Assembly: GCA_013203465.1 (NCBI GenBank)
Contig: JABMNR010000080.1
Span: 1 to 39,136 of the forward strand
From: Alphaproteobacteria bacterium
GTDB taxonomy: Bacteria; Pseudomonadota; Alphaproteobacteria; Thalassobaculales; Thalassobaculaceae
Length of the DNA stretch: 39,136 bases
Direction: 5' to 3'
In this document: positions 32,549-39,136 of the stretch, one piece after another
How positions within the stretch are numbered: the first letter of the stretch is position 1
How the letters are laid out: the number at the start of each line of letters is the position of its first letter
Notes under the pieces: model-generated
Seen by the model: only the letters and a program-made list of their open reading frames with translations
Database searches by the model: none
Told to the model about the DNA's origin: nothing
Made by a program: the position numbers and the translations under genes

Positions 32549-32579
32549 GCATTAATTACGAGCATAAATGCATTAATTA
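32549..32579. promoter_or_regulatory. Direct repeats GCATTAATTA, 21-bp period
   Basis: GCATTAATTA occurs at 32549-32558 and 32570-32579, exactly 21 bases apart, two helical turns. Each copy contains the palindrome ATTAAT. The block is strikingly AT-rich and lies just upstream of the CmcJ/NvfI-family gene, opposite lysR. It fits a LysR binding region overlapping a promoter. Confidence 0.5.
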
Positions 32580-32608
32580 TAGCGTGAACGGAAACGGAGG
32601 TTCTCGTC

Positions 32609-33475
32609 ATGGCTTCGCATCAGGCATCCGCCCGCCCGGCAGCGGGCGATCCCGCGCGCGACGTTCGCGCCAAGCTAACCTTTATCGTCCCCCAGGACAC
32701 CAAGCCGAGCTTTCACTCCTCGGCCCTGACCGGCGGTGAGCCGAAGATTTTTTTCGCGACCGAAGATCGTGAGGTGGCGATCGCCGACATGCGCGCCATC
32801 GCCGAGGAGCTGTCGATCGAGCGCGAGGGTTTCGAGTTGCGGCGTCATGCGACGACAGTCGACGATCTTTACGACGACGACGCGATCGCCCGGGTGTACG
32901 AGCCGGAAATCGAGGCATTGCTGAAGGGCATGACGGGCGCCGATCGGGTGGTGATCTTCGATCACACCCGCCGCTCCGACACCCCGGCTGGGGCCAAGAA
33001 CCCCGATGGCTCGCGCGGCCCAGCCAGTCGCGTTCATGTCGACTACACCGTCGCTTCAGGTCCGCAACGCGCCAAGGATTCCTTGGGCGCCGAAGAGGTC
33101 GAGCGGGTGCTGAATTCCGGCGGTCGGATCGTGCAAGTCAATGTCTGGCGACCGATCACCGGGCCGGTCCAGCGCAGCCCGCTCGCCCTCGCCGATGCCA
33201 CCAGCATCGGGCCGGATGCGTTGGTTGCTACCGACCAGGTGTTCCCGAACCGGGTCGGAGAGATCTATCAGGTCGCGCATGGCGCCGGCCAACGCTGGTA
33301 CTGGGCTTCGGAGATGACACGCGACGAGATTATCCTGATCAAGGGCTGGGACAGCCTGCAGGACGGTCGTGCCGTCTTCACCCCGCATGGTGCGTTCCAG
33401 CTACCGGACCAGAACCCGAAGGCGCCCGCGCGCGAGAGCATCGAGACTCGAACCTATCTTGTGTTCGAGGGGTAG
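32609..33475 (+). CDS. CmcJ/NvfI family oxidoreductase
   Basis: A 288-residue protein of the CmcJ/NvfI (AsaB-like) family, known from secondary metabolism and once labelled methyltransferase. Characteristic parts are VVIFDHTRRSDTP, the RVHVDYT strand with metal-ligand candidates, VNVWRPITGPVQRSPLALAD, and the C-terminal RESIETRTYLVFEG. Fungal NvfI is an iron/2-oxoglutarate-type isomerase/oxygenase; the bacterial role is unknown. The ATG follows ACGGAGG. It is divergent from lysR and is followed by a strong hairpin at 33525, so it is likely monocistronic. Confidence 0.8.
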   Translation: MASHQASARPAAGDPARDVRAKLTFIVPQDTKPSFHSSALTGGEPKIFFATEDREVAIADMRAIAEELSIEREGFELRRHATTVDDLYDDDAIARVYEPEIEALLKGMTGADRVVIFDHTRRSDTPAGAKNPDGSRGPASRVHVDYTVASGPQRAKDSLGAEEVERVLNSGGRIVQVNVWRPITGPVQRSPLALADATSIGPDALVATDQVFPNRVGEIYQVAHGAGQRWYWASEMTRDEIILIKGWDSLQDGRAVFTPHGAFQLPDQNPKAPARESIETRTYLVFEG

Positions 33476-33524
33476 GCGCGCCGATCAAGCTCTGGATTGC
33501 CTTAACGCACTGGGACATTTATCG

Positions 33525-33548
33525 GAAACCGACCCTTCGGTCGGTTTC
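33525..33548 (+). terminator. 10-bp stem hairpin after the CmcJ/NvfI gene
   Basis: GAAACCGACC, loop CTTC, GGTCGGTTTC form a perfect 10-bp stem with a tetraloop, 50 bases past the stop codon. There is no T-run after it. It likely ends the transcript or protects its 3' end. Confidence 0.55.
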
Positions 33549-33673
33549 GGGGCAGCAAGGGGGTCGGATCGTCTCTAGGCATAGTGCTGGAACGACGCGT
33601 CGGGATCGGCGCCTCAACGTGCAGCCATCGACCGGGTACGCCGCCGGTTACGGCCGCGCTTCAGGAGCCCCAC

Positions 33674-34798
33674 ATGGCCCAGTCACCGGTTTTGTCGATC
33701 TCCCGGCGTATTCGGAGTACGCCGTTCACCCGCCGCGTCGAAGCGGCCGGCGTGAAGGGGTACACCGTCTACAATCACATGCTGTTGCCCACCGTGTTCG
33801 ACACGTTGGAGAGCGATTATCACCACCTGAAGTCGAAGGTGCAGGTGTGGGATGTGGCGTGCGAACGGCAGATCGAGGTTCGCGGCCGCGATGCCTTGCG
33901 ATTGGTCCAGATGCTGACCCCGCGCGATCTGCGCGGCATGAATCCGGGAGCGTGTTACTACGTGCCGATGGTCGACGAGACCGGCGGCATGTTGAACGAC
34001 CCGGTGTTGCTGAAGCTCGCCGAGGACCGGTACTGGATCTCGATCGCTGATTCCGATCTGTTGTACTGGATCAAGGGCATCGCCTACGGCTTCCGGCTTG
34101 AGGTCGACGTGGTCGAACCGGATGTGCACCCGCTCGCCGTGCAGGGGCCGTTGGCCGAGGATCTGATGTCCCGGGTGTTCGGCGAGGCGGTGCGCGACAT
34201 CAAGTTCTTCCGCTTTACGCCGATGCCGTTCGAGGGAACCTATCTAAACGTCGCGCGGTCTGGGTACTCGAAGCAGGGCGGTTTCGAAATTTATGTCAGC
34301 GACGCTGCATTGGGCGAACCGCTGTGGGACCGGTTGTTCGCGGCCGGTGAGGATCTTGATGTTCGCCCCGGCTGCCCCAATCAGATTGAGCGCATCGAGG
34401 GCGGTCTTCTGTCTTACGGCAACGACATGACCCGCGAGAACACACCACACGAATGCGGTCTGGGCCGGTTCTGCGACACCACCCTGGCGATCGGCTGCGT
34501 CGGCCGTGACGCTTTGTTGCGGGTGGCGAGCGAGGGCCCGATCCGCCAAATCCGCAGTGTCGCCATCGACGGCGATCCGGTGCCGACCTGTACTGATCCG
34601 TGGCCAATCCTCGCGAACGGCGAAAGGGTTGGCCGCATCAGCTCGGCGGTCTGGTCACCGGATTACCAGACCAATGTCGCCCTGGGGATGATCCGGATGA
34701 CCCATTGGGCACCCGACACCAGGGTCGAGGTCGAGGCGCCCGACGGCATGCGGACCGCGGTGGTGCAAAAAGGCACCTTCAGCCAACGCGCTGTCTGA
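33674..34798 (+). CDS. dmdA: DmdA-like GcvT-fold protein (probable DMSP demethylase)
   Basis: A 374-residue tetrahydrofolate-dependent aminomethyltransferase-fold protein. The N-terminus SISRRIRSTPFTRRVEAAGV, then KGYTVYNHMLLPTVFDTLE, DYHHLKSKVQVWDV, closely follows DmdA of marine bacteria as I remember it. Other blocks are DPVLLKLAEDRYWISIADSD, SGYSKQGGFEIYV, IEGGLLSYGNDMT, TPHECGLGRFC. DmdA moves a methyl group from dimethylsulfoniopropionate to tetrahydrofolate, giving methylmercaptopropionate. DmdA-like paralogues acting on other methylated compounds exist, so the substrate is not certain. The ATG at 33674 has AGGAG upstream. No dmdB, dmdC or dmdD is in the window. Confidence 0.65.
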   Translation: MAQSPVLSISRRIRSTPFTRRVEAAGVKGYTVYNHMLLPTVFDTLESDYHHLKSKVQVWDVACERQIEVRGRDALRLVQMLTPRDLRGMNPGACYYVPMVDETGGMLNDPVLLKLAEDRYWISIADSDLLYWIKGIAYGFRLEVDVVEPDVHPLAVQGPLAEDLMSRVFGEAVRDIKFFRFTPMPFEGTYLNVARSGYSKQGGFEIYVSDAALGEPLWDRLFAAGEDLDVRPGCPNQIERIEGGLLSYGNDMTRENTPHECGLGRFCDTTLAIGCVGRDALLRVASEGPIRQIRSVAIDGDPVPTCTDPWPILANGERVGRISSAVWSPDYQTNVALGMIRMTHWAPDTRVEVEAPDGMRTAVVQKGTFSQRAV

Positions 34799-34819
34799 AG
34801 GGTGGGCTCACGGTCGCGG

Positions 34820-34848
34820 TTTAACCGGAACGGTCAATCCGATACACT
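34820..34848 (+). promoter_or_regulatory. Candidate sigma-70 promoter for the signalling module
   Basis: TTTAAC (34820-34825), a 17-base spacer and TACACT (34843-34848) lie about 52 bases before the first gene of the partner-switching cluster. This is the best-formed -35/-10 pair I found in the window. Confidence 0.5.
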
Positions 34849-34900
34849 GCGGACCTGGGGAGAATCATCGGCGTGGCGATTCTGAGGGCACCTTGAAGAC

Positions 34901-36028
34901 ATGGGGCGGGTGAAGCTGATGGGTCGAGCGACGACCAACCGGCTCGAGGCGTTTGAAACACTGCACGCGGCGCTGAAGCGTGCGTTGGCGGACCCGCTGG
35001 CCACCAGCGGCACGGTGGCTCTAGCGGCGGCGCGTCTCGATGATCATGCCGCCAAATGCCGATCCTTATTGGCGGGTGACAGTGCGGAGCGCCTCGCTGT
35101 GCGGGCGGCGATCGAGGAGATATCCACCCTAGCGAATGCCAAGGTCAAACCGCGATTGGCGGCGTATTTCGCCGACCAGAACGTGTTTCTGCGGAACGAC
35201 CTCAAACCGGTCGATACGCCATGGACTGTACCGGTGGCAGAGGTGGTGGCGTTTTTGAAGGCGCTGGTTGCTTGGGAGCGGCGGCTTGGTGCCGGCGCCG
35301 AGCTAAACGCATTCATGGCCCGGGTCTGCGATGAGGCGTTGGCGTTGTCGGTCCGATGCGTCAAGGAATTCAAACAGCTGCAATCGCCTGACGATTTCCC
35401 CGACTATCGGACAGCGGCGCACAATCTGCTCAAGCTGGATTCGGTGGCATTGCTTCTGGTCGAACTCGACCGGCTGAAACAGGCCGAGGAAGTGCGGCGA
35501 CTGAGCCACCATCACGGCAAGATCGCATTGCTCTCCGCTTTGGATGTGATCGACCGGCATGTGGCTTCCAAGGACATCTACGCGCATTTCGACATCGCGG
35601 CGATGCTGGTGTCATTCGAGGATATCGTCATGGTGATCACGCAAGTGTCCGCGCTGGTTGATCAAGAGCGCGGGGAAAACCCCCATCCCTATGTCGAAAC
35701 GTTGAGCGAACACGTGCTTCTCCGGTTCGAAAAAGGGCTGTTCCAGCTTACTCGGAGTTATCTGCAGTCTTTCGACAAGGCGATGTCCGACGACGCCGGG
35801 CAGGCACCGAGTATCATCCTGTCGATTGTCCGCATCCTGGTGCAGATCGCGCGAATCGCGACCCTGTTGCAGCACCTGACGGGATCGAAATCGTTGGCGG
35901 GTGTGGTGCGCAAAATCAGCACTGCTCTGAACGCCGGTGCGGAGCGCGCGATGGGCCTTTTGGCGAGATCGCCGGACAGACAGAAACGGCTCCGCGAGAT
36001 CTATGCGGCGCTTGAGGCGTTGGGGTGA
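34901..36028 (+). CDS. Unrecognised helical protein upstream of a partner-switching module
   Basis: A 375-residue protein I do not recognise. It looks soluble and almost entirely alpha-helical, with regular Leu/Ala heptad-like stretches (LHAALKRALADPLAT, LLVELDRLKQAEEVRRLSHHH, IILSIVRILVQIARIATLLQ). There is no signal peptide; the C-terminal hydrophobic helix is probably buried. A polar patch, RRLSHHHGK followed by DVIDRHVASKDIYAHFD, might be functional. The ATG at 34901 is used; the ATG at 34919 with GGGGCGGG upstream is equally possible. It is 52 bases before the phosphatase/kinase gene on the same strand and behind a good promoter, so it is probably part of the same pathway. Confidence 0.7.
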   Translation: MGRVKLMGRATTNRLEAFETLHAALKRALADPLATSGTVALAAARLDDHAAKCRSLLAGDSAERLAVRAAIEEISTLANAKVKPRLAAYFADQNVFLRNDLKPVDTPWTVPVAEVVAFLKALVAWERRLGAGAELNAFMARVCDEALALSVRCVKEFKQLQSPDDFPDYRTAAHNLLKLDSVALLLVELDRLKQAEEVRRLSHHHGKIALLSALDVIDRHVASKDIYAHFDIAAMLVSFEDIVMVITQVSALVDQERGENPHPYVETLSEHVLLRFEKGLFQLTRSYLQSFDKAMSDDAGQAPSIILSIVRILVQIARIATLLQHLTGSKSLAGVVRKISTALNAGAERAMGLLARSPDRQKRLREIYAALEALG

Positions 36029-36080
36029 ACTGTAGGCGACGCCATGTTGTGGTGGACCACCGGCTCGACACGCGATCCCG

Positions 36081-38471
36081 ATGAGAGCGATGTCCTTTCG
36101 CGCGCGGTTGATCTTGCTCGTTACCGGTTTGATCGTCCTCTCCGTGATGACGATCACCGGCGTGTTGACGTGGCATGCGCGTCAAGAACTGCTGCACGCG
36201 GCGGAGCGCGAAGGCCACCAAATCGCCGTGTTGTTGGGCCGGAGTGTCGGTCTTGCTAGCACCGTGCCGATCGAGATCGAGGGGCTGGTTGAGGATCACA
36301 TGAAGGTGGGGGCCCTGCTGGCGGCGCATCTGCTGCAGGCGGCCGAGGGCAAGGGCGAGACGGTTGAGGCGATCGCGCGGCGGTTCGACGATGTGGTCGC
36401 GCGATCGGTGGCCGAAGAATTCTGGGTCATGGAGGCGGATGGCCGGACCTACATTCATGACAGCGCCGTCACGGACCCGGCCTTGGATCCAGGCTTGAAC
36501 AGCGCAGCGCATCCCGACGATTTCCTGCCGCTCTTCGCCGGCGAGGTTGATGCCGTGGATCACCGGCACCAGAAGACGGGAGCGGACAAGCGGTTGTTCA
36601 AATACACCGGCGTCGCGGCCTTGGACGCGCCGCGCGTCGTCCAGGTTGGCGTGGAGGTCTCTTATCTGACCGATCTCGCCCAGCGCGTCGGCGTGCAGCA
36701 CATCATCGATGAGCTTCTGGAGGAAGACGACATCGACGCGGTGTGGGTGTTCGACCAAGACATGGCCGGCATCGCCGCTAGCCATGGTCCCAACGCCCGT
36801 CCATCCGATCGAGAGTTGACTGAACTGGCCGCCGTCATCGAGACGCAGCGTGCCGTATCCTTTCTCACGGACGTCGCGTTGACCGTGATCGTTCCGATTT
36901 CCTCTCACGAGGGTGCTGCGATCGGCGCCACGATCGTTCGTCTGTCGACCCGTCATTTGAACACCACGCTTCGCGATGCGCTTGTGCTGTCGGCGGGTAC
37001 TTTCGCGCTCGTGGTCCTGTTCGGCGTTGTGATGGCGGCGGTGACCGGGCGTTGGCTGTCGAACCCCATCAACGTGGTGGCTGTGGCCGCTCGGGCCGTC
37101 GAGGACAAGACCTTCCGTCCGGAGTTGCTCGATGCCGTGGCTGGGCGGACCGACGAATTCGGCCAGTTGGCGGCGACTTTCGGCTCGATGGCGCGGGAGG
37201 TTCTCGATCGCGAGGAGATCCTTGCCGGCCTCGTGCGCGAGCGTACCCACGAGTTGGCCGATAAGAACCAACAGCTTGAGGCCGCCCAGGCGCGGATCGC
37301 CGAGGAACTGAGGATCACGCAAGAGTTGCAGATTTCCATCCTGCCTACCCAAACGCTGGAGACCGAAACCGTTCGCGTCTTCGGCACCATGACACCGGCA
37401 CGCGAGGTTGGCGGCGATTTCTACGATTTCGTTCGGCTCGACGAAGATCGGATCGCGATCATCATCGGTGACGTGTCGGGCAAGGGAGTTCCGGCCGCCT
37501 TTTTCATGGCGATCGCCCGCACCATCTTGCGTCGTCTGGCCCTGTCAGGCGAGGGACCGTCGGCCTTGGTCGAGCGTGCGAACAACGAGCTGTGCGAGGT
37601 CAATCCCCTGGAGTTGTTCGTTACCGTATTCTTCGGCATCTACGACGCGCGTGACGGCTCCCTGGTCTACGCCAACGCCGGACACAGCCCGCCGTGTCGT
37701 GTGCACCGTGACCGATCGGTGTCGTTCATCGAACGGACCGGTGGAATGGCGCTTGGTGTGATGGAGAACGTATCTTACCGGCAGGCCTCGGTGACGCTGG
37801 AGTCAGGTGAGTCCGCCTTTCTCTATACCGATGGCGTCACCGAAGCATTCAACGCCTCGGGCGAGGCATTCGGCGACGATCGTATGGTGGAGTTGCTTGG
37901 TGAAAAGACCGGCGCGGCGGTCGACGTGGCGCGGCATGTCCTGGATGCGGTCGAGCGGTTTTCCCAGGGGGTCGAGCAATCCGACGATATCACCATGCTG
38001 TGCCTTGATCGCAAGGCGGCGTCCATGCCCGGCCCCGCGTTGGTTCGCGCCAGCCTGCGCCTGTCCATCGCCAATCAGCTGTCGGAATTGCAAAGGCTCA
38101 CCGCGGAGATCGGCGGTTTCACCTCCTCTCACGCGCTGTCCACCAAGGAAGCGTTTCACCTCGGCATGTGTCTGGAGGAGGTGGTGTCGAACGTGATCAA
38201 CCACGGCTATGACGACGACAAGCCACATTCGATCGATGTGCATCTTGACCTCGTCGGGGACAATTTGAACGTCCTGGTGAGGGATGACGGCAGACCCTAC
38301 GATCCGTTGACGGACACTCCGCCACCCGACCTTGAGACCGATGTCGCGAACCGGCGGGTTGGCGGGCTTGGAGTCCATTTGGTCAAGACTCTGATGAGGG
38401 AGGTCCGCTACCGGCGCCTGGACGGCAGTAACGTGCTGTCTATGACCATGCACGTGCGTCAAACGACATGA
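36081..38471 (+). CDS. Membrane sensor with HAMP, SpoIIE-type PP2C phosphatase and anti-sigma-type kinase domains
   Basis: A 796-residue signalling protein. Order: membrane helix (~10-32), periplasmic sensor (~33-298), second helix (~302-324), HAMP and coiled coil (~325-415), SpoIIE/RsbU-type PP2C domain (~430-645), HATPase_c_2 domain (~655-795). The phosphatase keeps its metal motifs (EVGGDFYDF, IGDVSGKGVPAAFFM, ANAGHSPPC, SDDITMLCL). The kinase domain keeps the N-box (LEEVVSNVINHGY), RDDGRPYDP and GGLGVHLVKTL. It should both phosphorylate and dephosphorylate a STAS partner according to a periplasmic signal. That partner is encoded 67 bases downstream. Two nearby ATGs (36081, 36090) are possible starts, neither with a strong ribosome site. 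Confidence 0.88.
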   Translation: MRAMSFRARLILLVTGLIVLSVMTITGVLTWHARQELLHAAEREGHQIAVLLGRSVGLASTVPIEIEGLVEDHMKVGALLAAHLLQAAEGKGETVEAIARRFDDVVARSVAEEFWVMEADGRTYIHDSAVTDPALDPGLNSAAHPDDFLPLFAGEVDAVDHRHQKTGADKRLFKYTGVAALDAPRVVQVGVEVSYLTDLAQRVGVQHIIDELLEEDDIDAVWVFDQDMAGIAASHGPNARPSDRELTELAAVIETQRAVSFLTDVALTVIVPISSHEGAAIGATIVRLSTRHLNTTLRDALVLSAGTFALVVLFGVVMAAVTGRWLSNPINVVAVAARAVEDKTFRPELLDAVAGRTDEFGQLAATFGSMAREVLDREEILAGLVRERTHELADKNQQLEAAQARIAEELRITQELQISILPTQTLETETVRVFGTMTPAREVGGDFYDFVRLDEDRIAIIIGDVSGKGVPAAFFMAIARTILRRLALSGEGPSALVERANNELCEVNPLELFVTVFFGIYDARDGSLVYANAGHSPPCRVHRDRSVSFIERTGGMALGVMENVSYRQASVTLESGESAFLYTDGVTEAFNASGEAFGDDRMVELLGEKTGAAVDVARHVLDAVERFSQGVEQSDDITMLCLDRKAASMPGPALVRASLRLSIANQLSELQRLTAEIGGFTSSHALSTKEAFHLGMCLEEVVSNVINHGYDDDKPHSIDVHLDLVGDNLNVLVRDDGRPYDPLTDTPPPDLETDVANRRVGGLGVHLVKTLMREVRYRRLDGSNVLSMTMHVRQTT

Positions 38472-38538
38472 CGCGACTGAAACCCGCCGCTACCCTTCAA
38501 CATGGGTCTGCAGGCGGAACACCGGGGAGAATAGGGCG

Positions 38539-38874
38539 ATGGAGATCGAGATGTCCGACCATGGCGGTGTCCTCGTCGTCGCTCCGCAAGGGCGGCTGGA
38601 CAGCAACTCGGCGCCGGAGTTCGAGGCGGTTCTGCTTGGCCGTATCGAGAGCGGTGACCGTAAGCTGGTCATTGATTTTTCGGGTATTCACTATGTCTCA
38701 AGCGCCGGCTTGCGGGTGTTGCTGATGGCCGCGAAACGTACGATAGCCGTCGGCGGCTCCTTCGCCATCCATTCCATGTCGGACACGATTCATGAGGTTT
38801 TCGATATCAGCGGGTTCTTGTCGATCTTCGCGGTCTACAACTCGCTTGACGAGGCCCTTCGCCAAGTTGGCTGA
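38539..38874 (+). CDS. STAS-domain anti-sigma factor antagonist
   Basis: A 111-residue SpoIIAA/RsbV-like protein. APQGRLDSNSAPEFE, LVIDFSGIHYVSSAGLRVLL and IHEVFDISGF are the STAS landmarks. By alignment to SpoIIAA the phosphorylated residue is Ser55 (YVSSAG). It is the obvious substrate of the phosphatase/kinase just upstream. GGGGAG precedes the ATG at 38539; an ATG at 38551 would remove four residues. No sigma factor or further effector is in the window, so the output of the switch is unknown. Confidence 0.9.
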   Translation: MEIEMSDHGGVLVVAPQGRLDSNSAPEFEAVLLGRIESGDRKLVIDFSGIHYVSSAGLRVLLMAAKRTIAVGGSFAIHSMSDTIHEVFDISGFLSIFAVYNSLDEALRQVG

Positions 38875-38879
38875 ACGGC

Positions 38880-39107
38880 AATCGGATCAGCCCGTCGCTC
38901 AATATCGTATTCCATGTCCAGGATCACGCCGGTAGAGGCGTGATACAGGATCTGGCAATGGAACGGCCAATGCCCGGACGCGGCCTTGCCGTTTACCGCG
39001 ATCGCCCGCCTGCGAACGGCTTCGTGTCTCCGCCCGTCATACGGGGCACCCCTCTGCCGGTACGATGATAATCGACAGGCAGGCCTCGCCCGCGCTGATC
39101 GGGTCAA
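38880..39107 (-). pseudogene. Decayed C-terminal fragment of a multicopper oxidase
   Basis: On the minus strand the frame reads GHWPFHCQILYHASTGVILD, which resembles the last copper-binding motif of multicopper oxidases (G-x-W-x-x-HCH-x-x-x-H-x-x-x-GM). The HCH is changed to HCQ and the Met after the final Gly is lost. The preceding ~45 residues (RSARARPACRLSSYRQR...) do not resemble the oxidase, so the frame is broken there. A frame opened at a TTG at 39107 runs on into the STAS gene on the other strand. I judge this a remnant; the rest, if any, is beyond the window edge. Confidence 0.45.
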
Positions 39108-39136
39108 CCAAACCCGGATTACTCTTCGGCGATGAA

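Noticed and set aside
35916-37352. 478-codon minus-strand frame opposite the sensor phosphatase gene
   Set aside because: Overlaps a multi-domain gene with intact motifs; Arg/His/Gln-rich shadow.
1-39136. tRNA, rRNA, CRISPR array, insertion sequence or prophage
   Set aside because: No cloverleaf with TTCGANNC-type arm, no spaced repeat array, and no transposase or integrase motif was found on reading both strands.

Overview
The window comes from a GC-rich alphaproteobacterial chromosome, most likely a Rhodospirillales-type organism. Supporting signs are strong G/C bias at third codon positions, a class II (B12-dependent) ribonucleotide reductase, a polyhydroxyalkanoate (PHA) gene set with its PhaR regulator, a DUF2333 protein, and the neighbourhood metX-metW / chorismate mutase-hisC-tyrC / DUF2125 / ChaC, which I recall as typical of this group. 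Genes are tightly packed with many 4-bp stop/start overlaps. I see no tRNA, rRNA, CRISPR array, insertion sequence or prophage, and no gene-free stretch longer than about 300 bases.

Layout. 1-3.6 kb (+): end of nrdJ, a YddG-like exporter and a long GT4 glycosyltransferase, all overlapping. 3.6-5.5 kb (-): gloB, a glutathione S-transferase and a DUF985 cupin. 5.6-8.2 kb (+): an enolase-superfamily enzyme with unusual catalytic positions, then a methyltransferase between two ABM-fold monooxygenases. 8.25-10.1 kb (-): metX-metW. 10.3-13.2 kb (+): chorismate mutase, hisC and tyrC (aromatic amino acids). 13.2-15.3 kb: DUF2125, a ChaC-like cyclotransferase and an AhpD-like protein.

15.5-21.3 kb is a PHA storage region: phaA-phaB (-), a PhaE-like protein, a PhaC-like synthase and an FMN alpha-hydroxy-acid dehydrogenase (-), and divergent phaR (+). 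TGC-rich dyads upstream of phaA and phaR look like PhaR operators. The PhaE-like and PhaC-like frames overlap in a way that suggests a frameshift or a split fusion. 21.4-26.1 kb: a proline-rich hypothetical gene, DUF2333, a lone receiver domain coupled to agmatine deiminase, and a class V aminotransferase. 26.2-28.6 kb (-): a coupled exported trio (amidohydrolase, YtkA/FixH-like protein, MauG-like di-haem protein).

28.6-34.8 kb: a DUF1868 2H phosphoesterase-like protein, an SDR, a YbfB/YjiJ MFS transporter, a LysR regulator divergent from a CmcJ/NvfI-family oxidoreductase, and a DmdA-like GcvT-fold protein that hints at marine DMSP use. 34.8-38.9 kb (+): a partner-switching signalling module made of an unrecognised helical protein, a membrane sensor carrying both a PP2C phosphatase and an anti-sigma-type kinase domain, and a STAS antagonist. 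The last 260 bases hold a decayed multicopper-oxidase C-terminus on the minus strand.

The best candidates for something undescribed are the PhaE/PhaC frame junction, the amidohydrolase/YtkA/MauG trio, the all-in-one partner-switching sensor with its orphan helical partner, and the receiver-agmatine deiminase pair.
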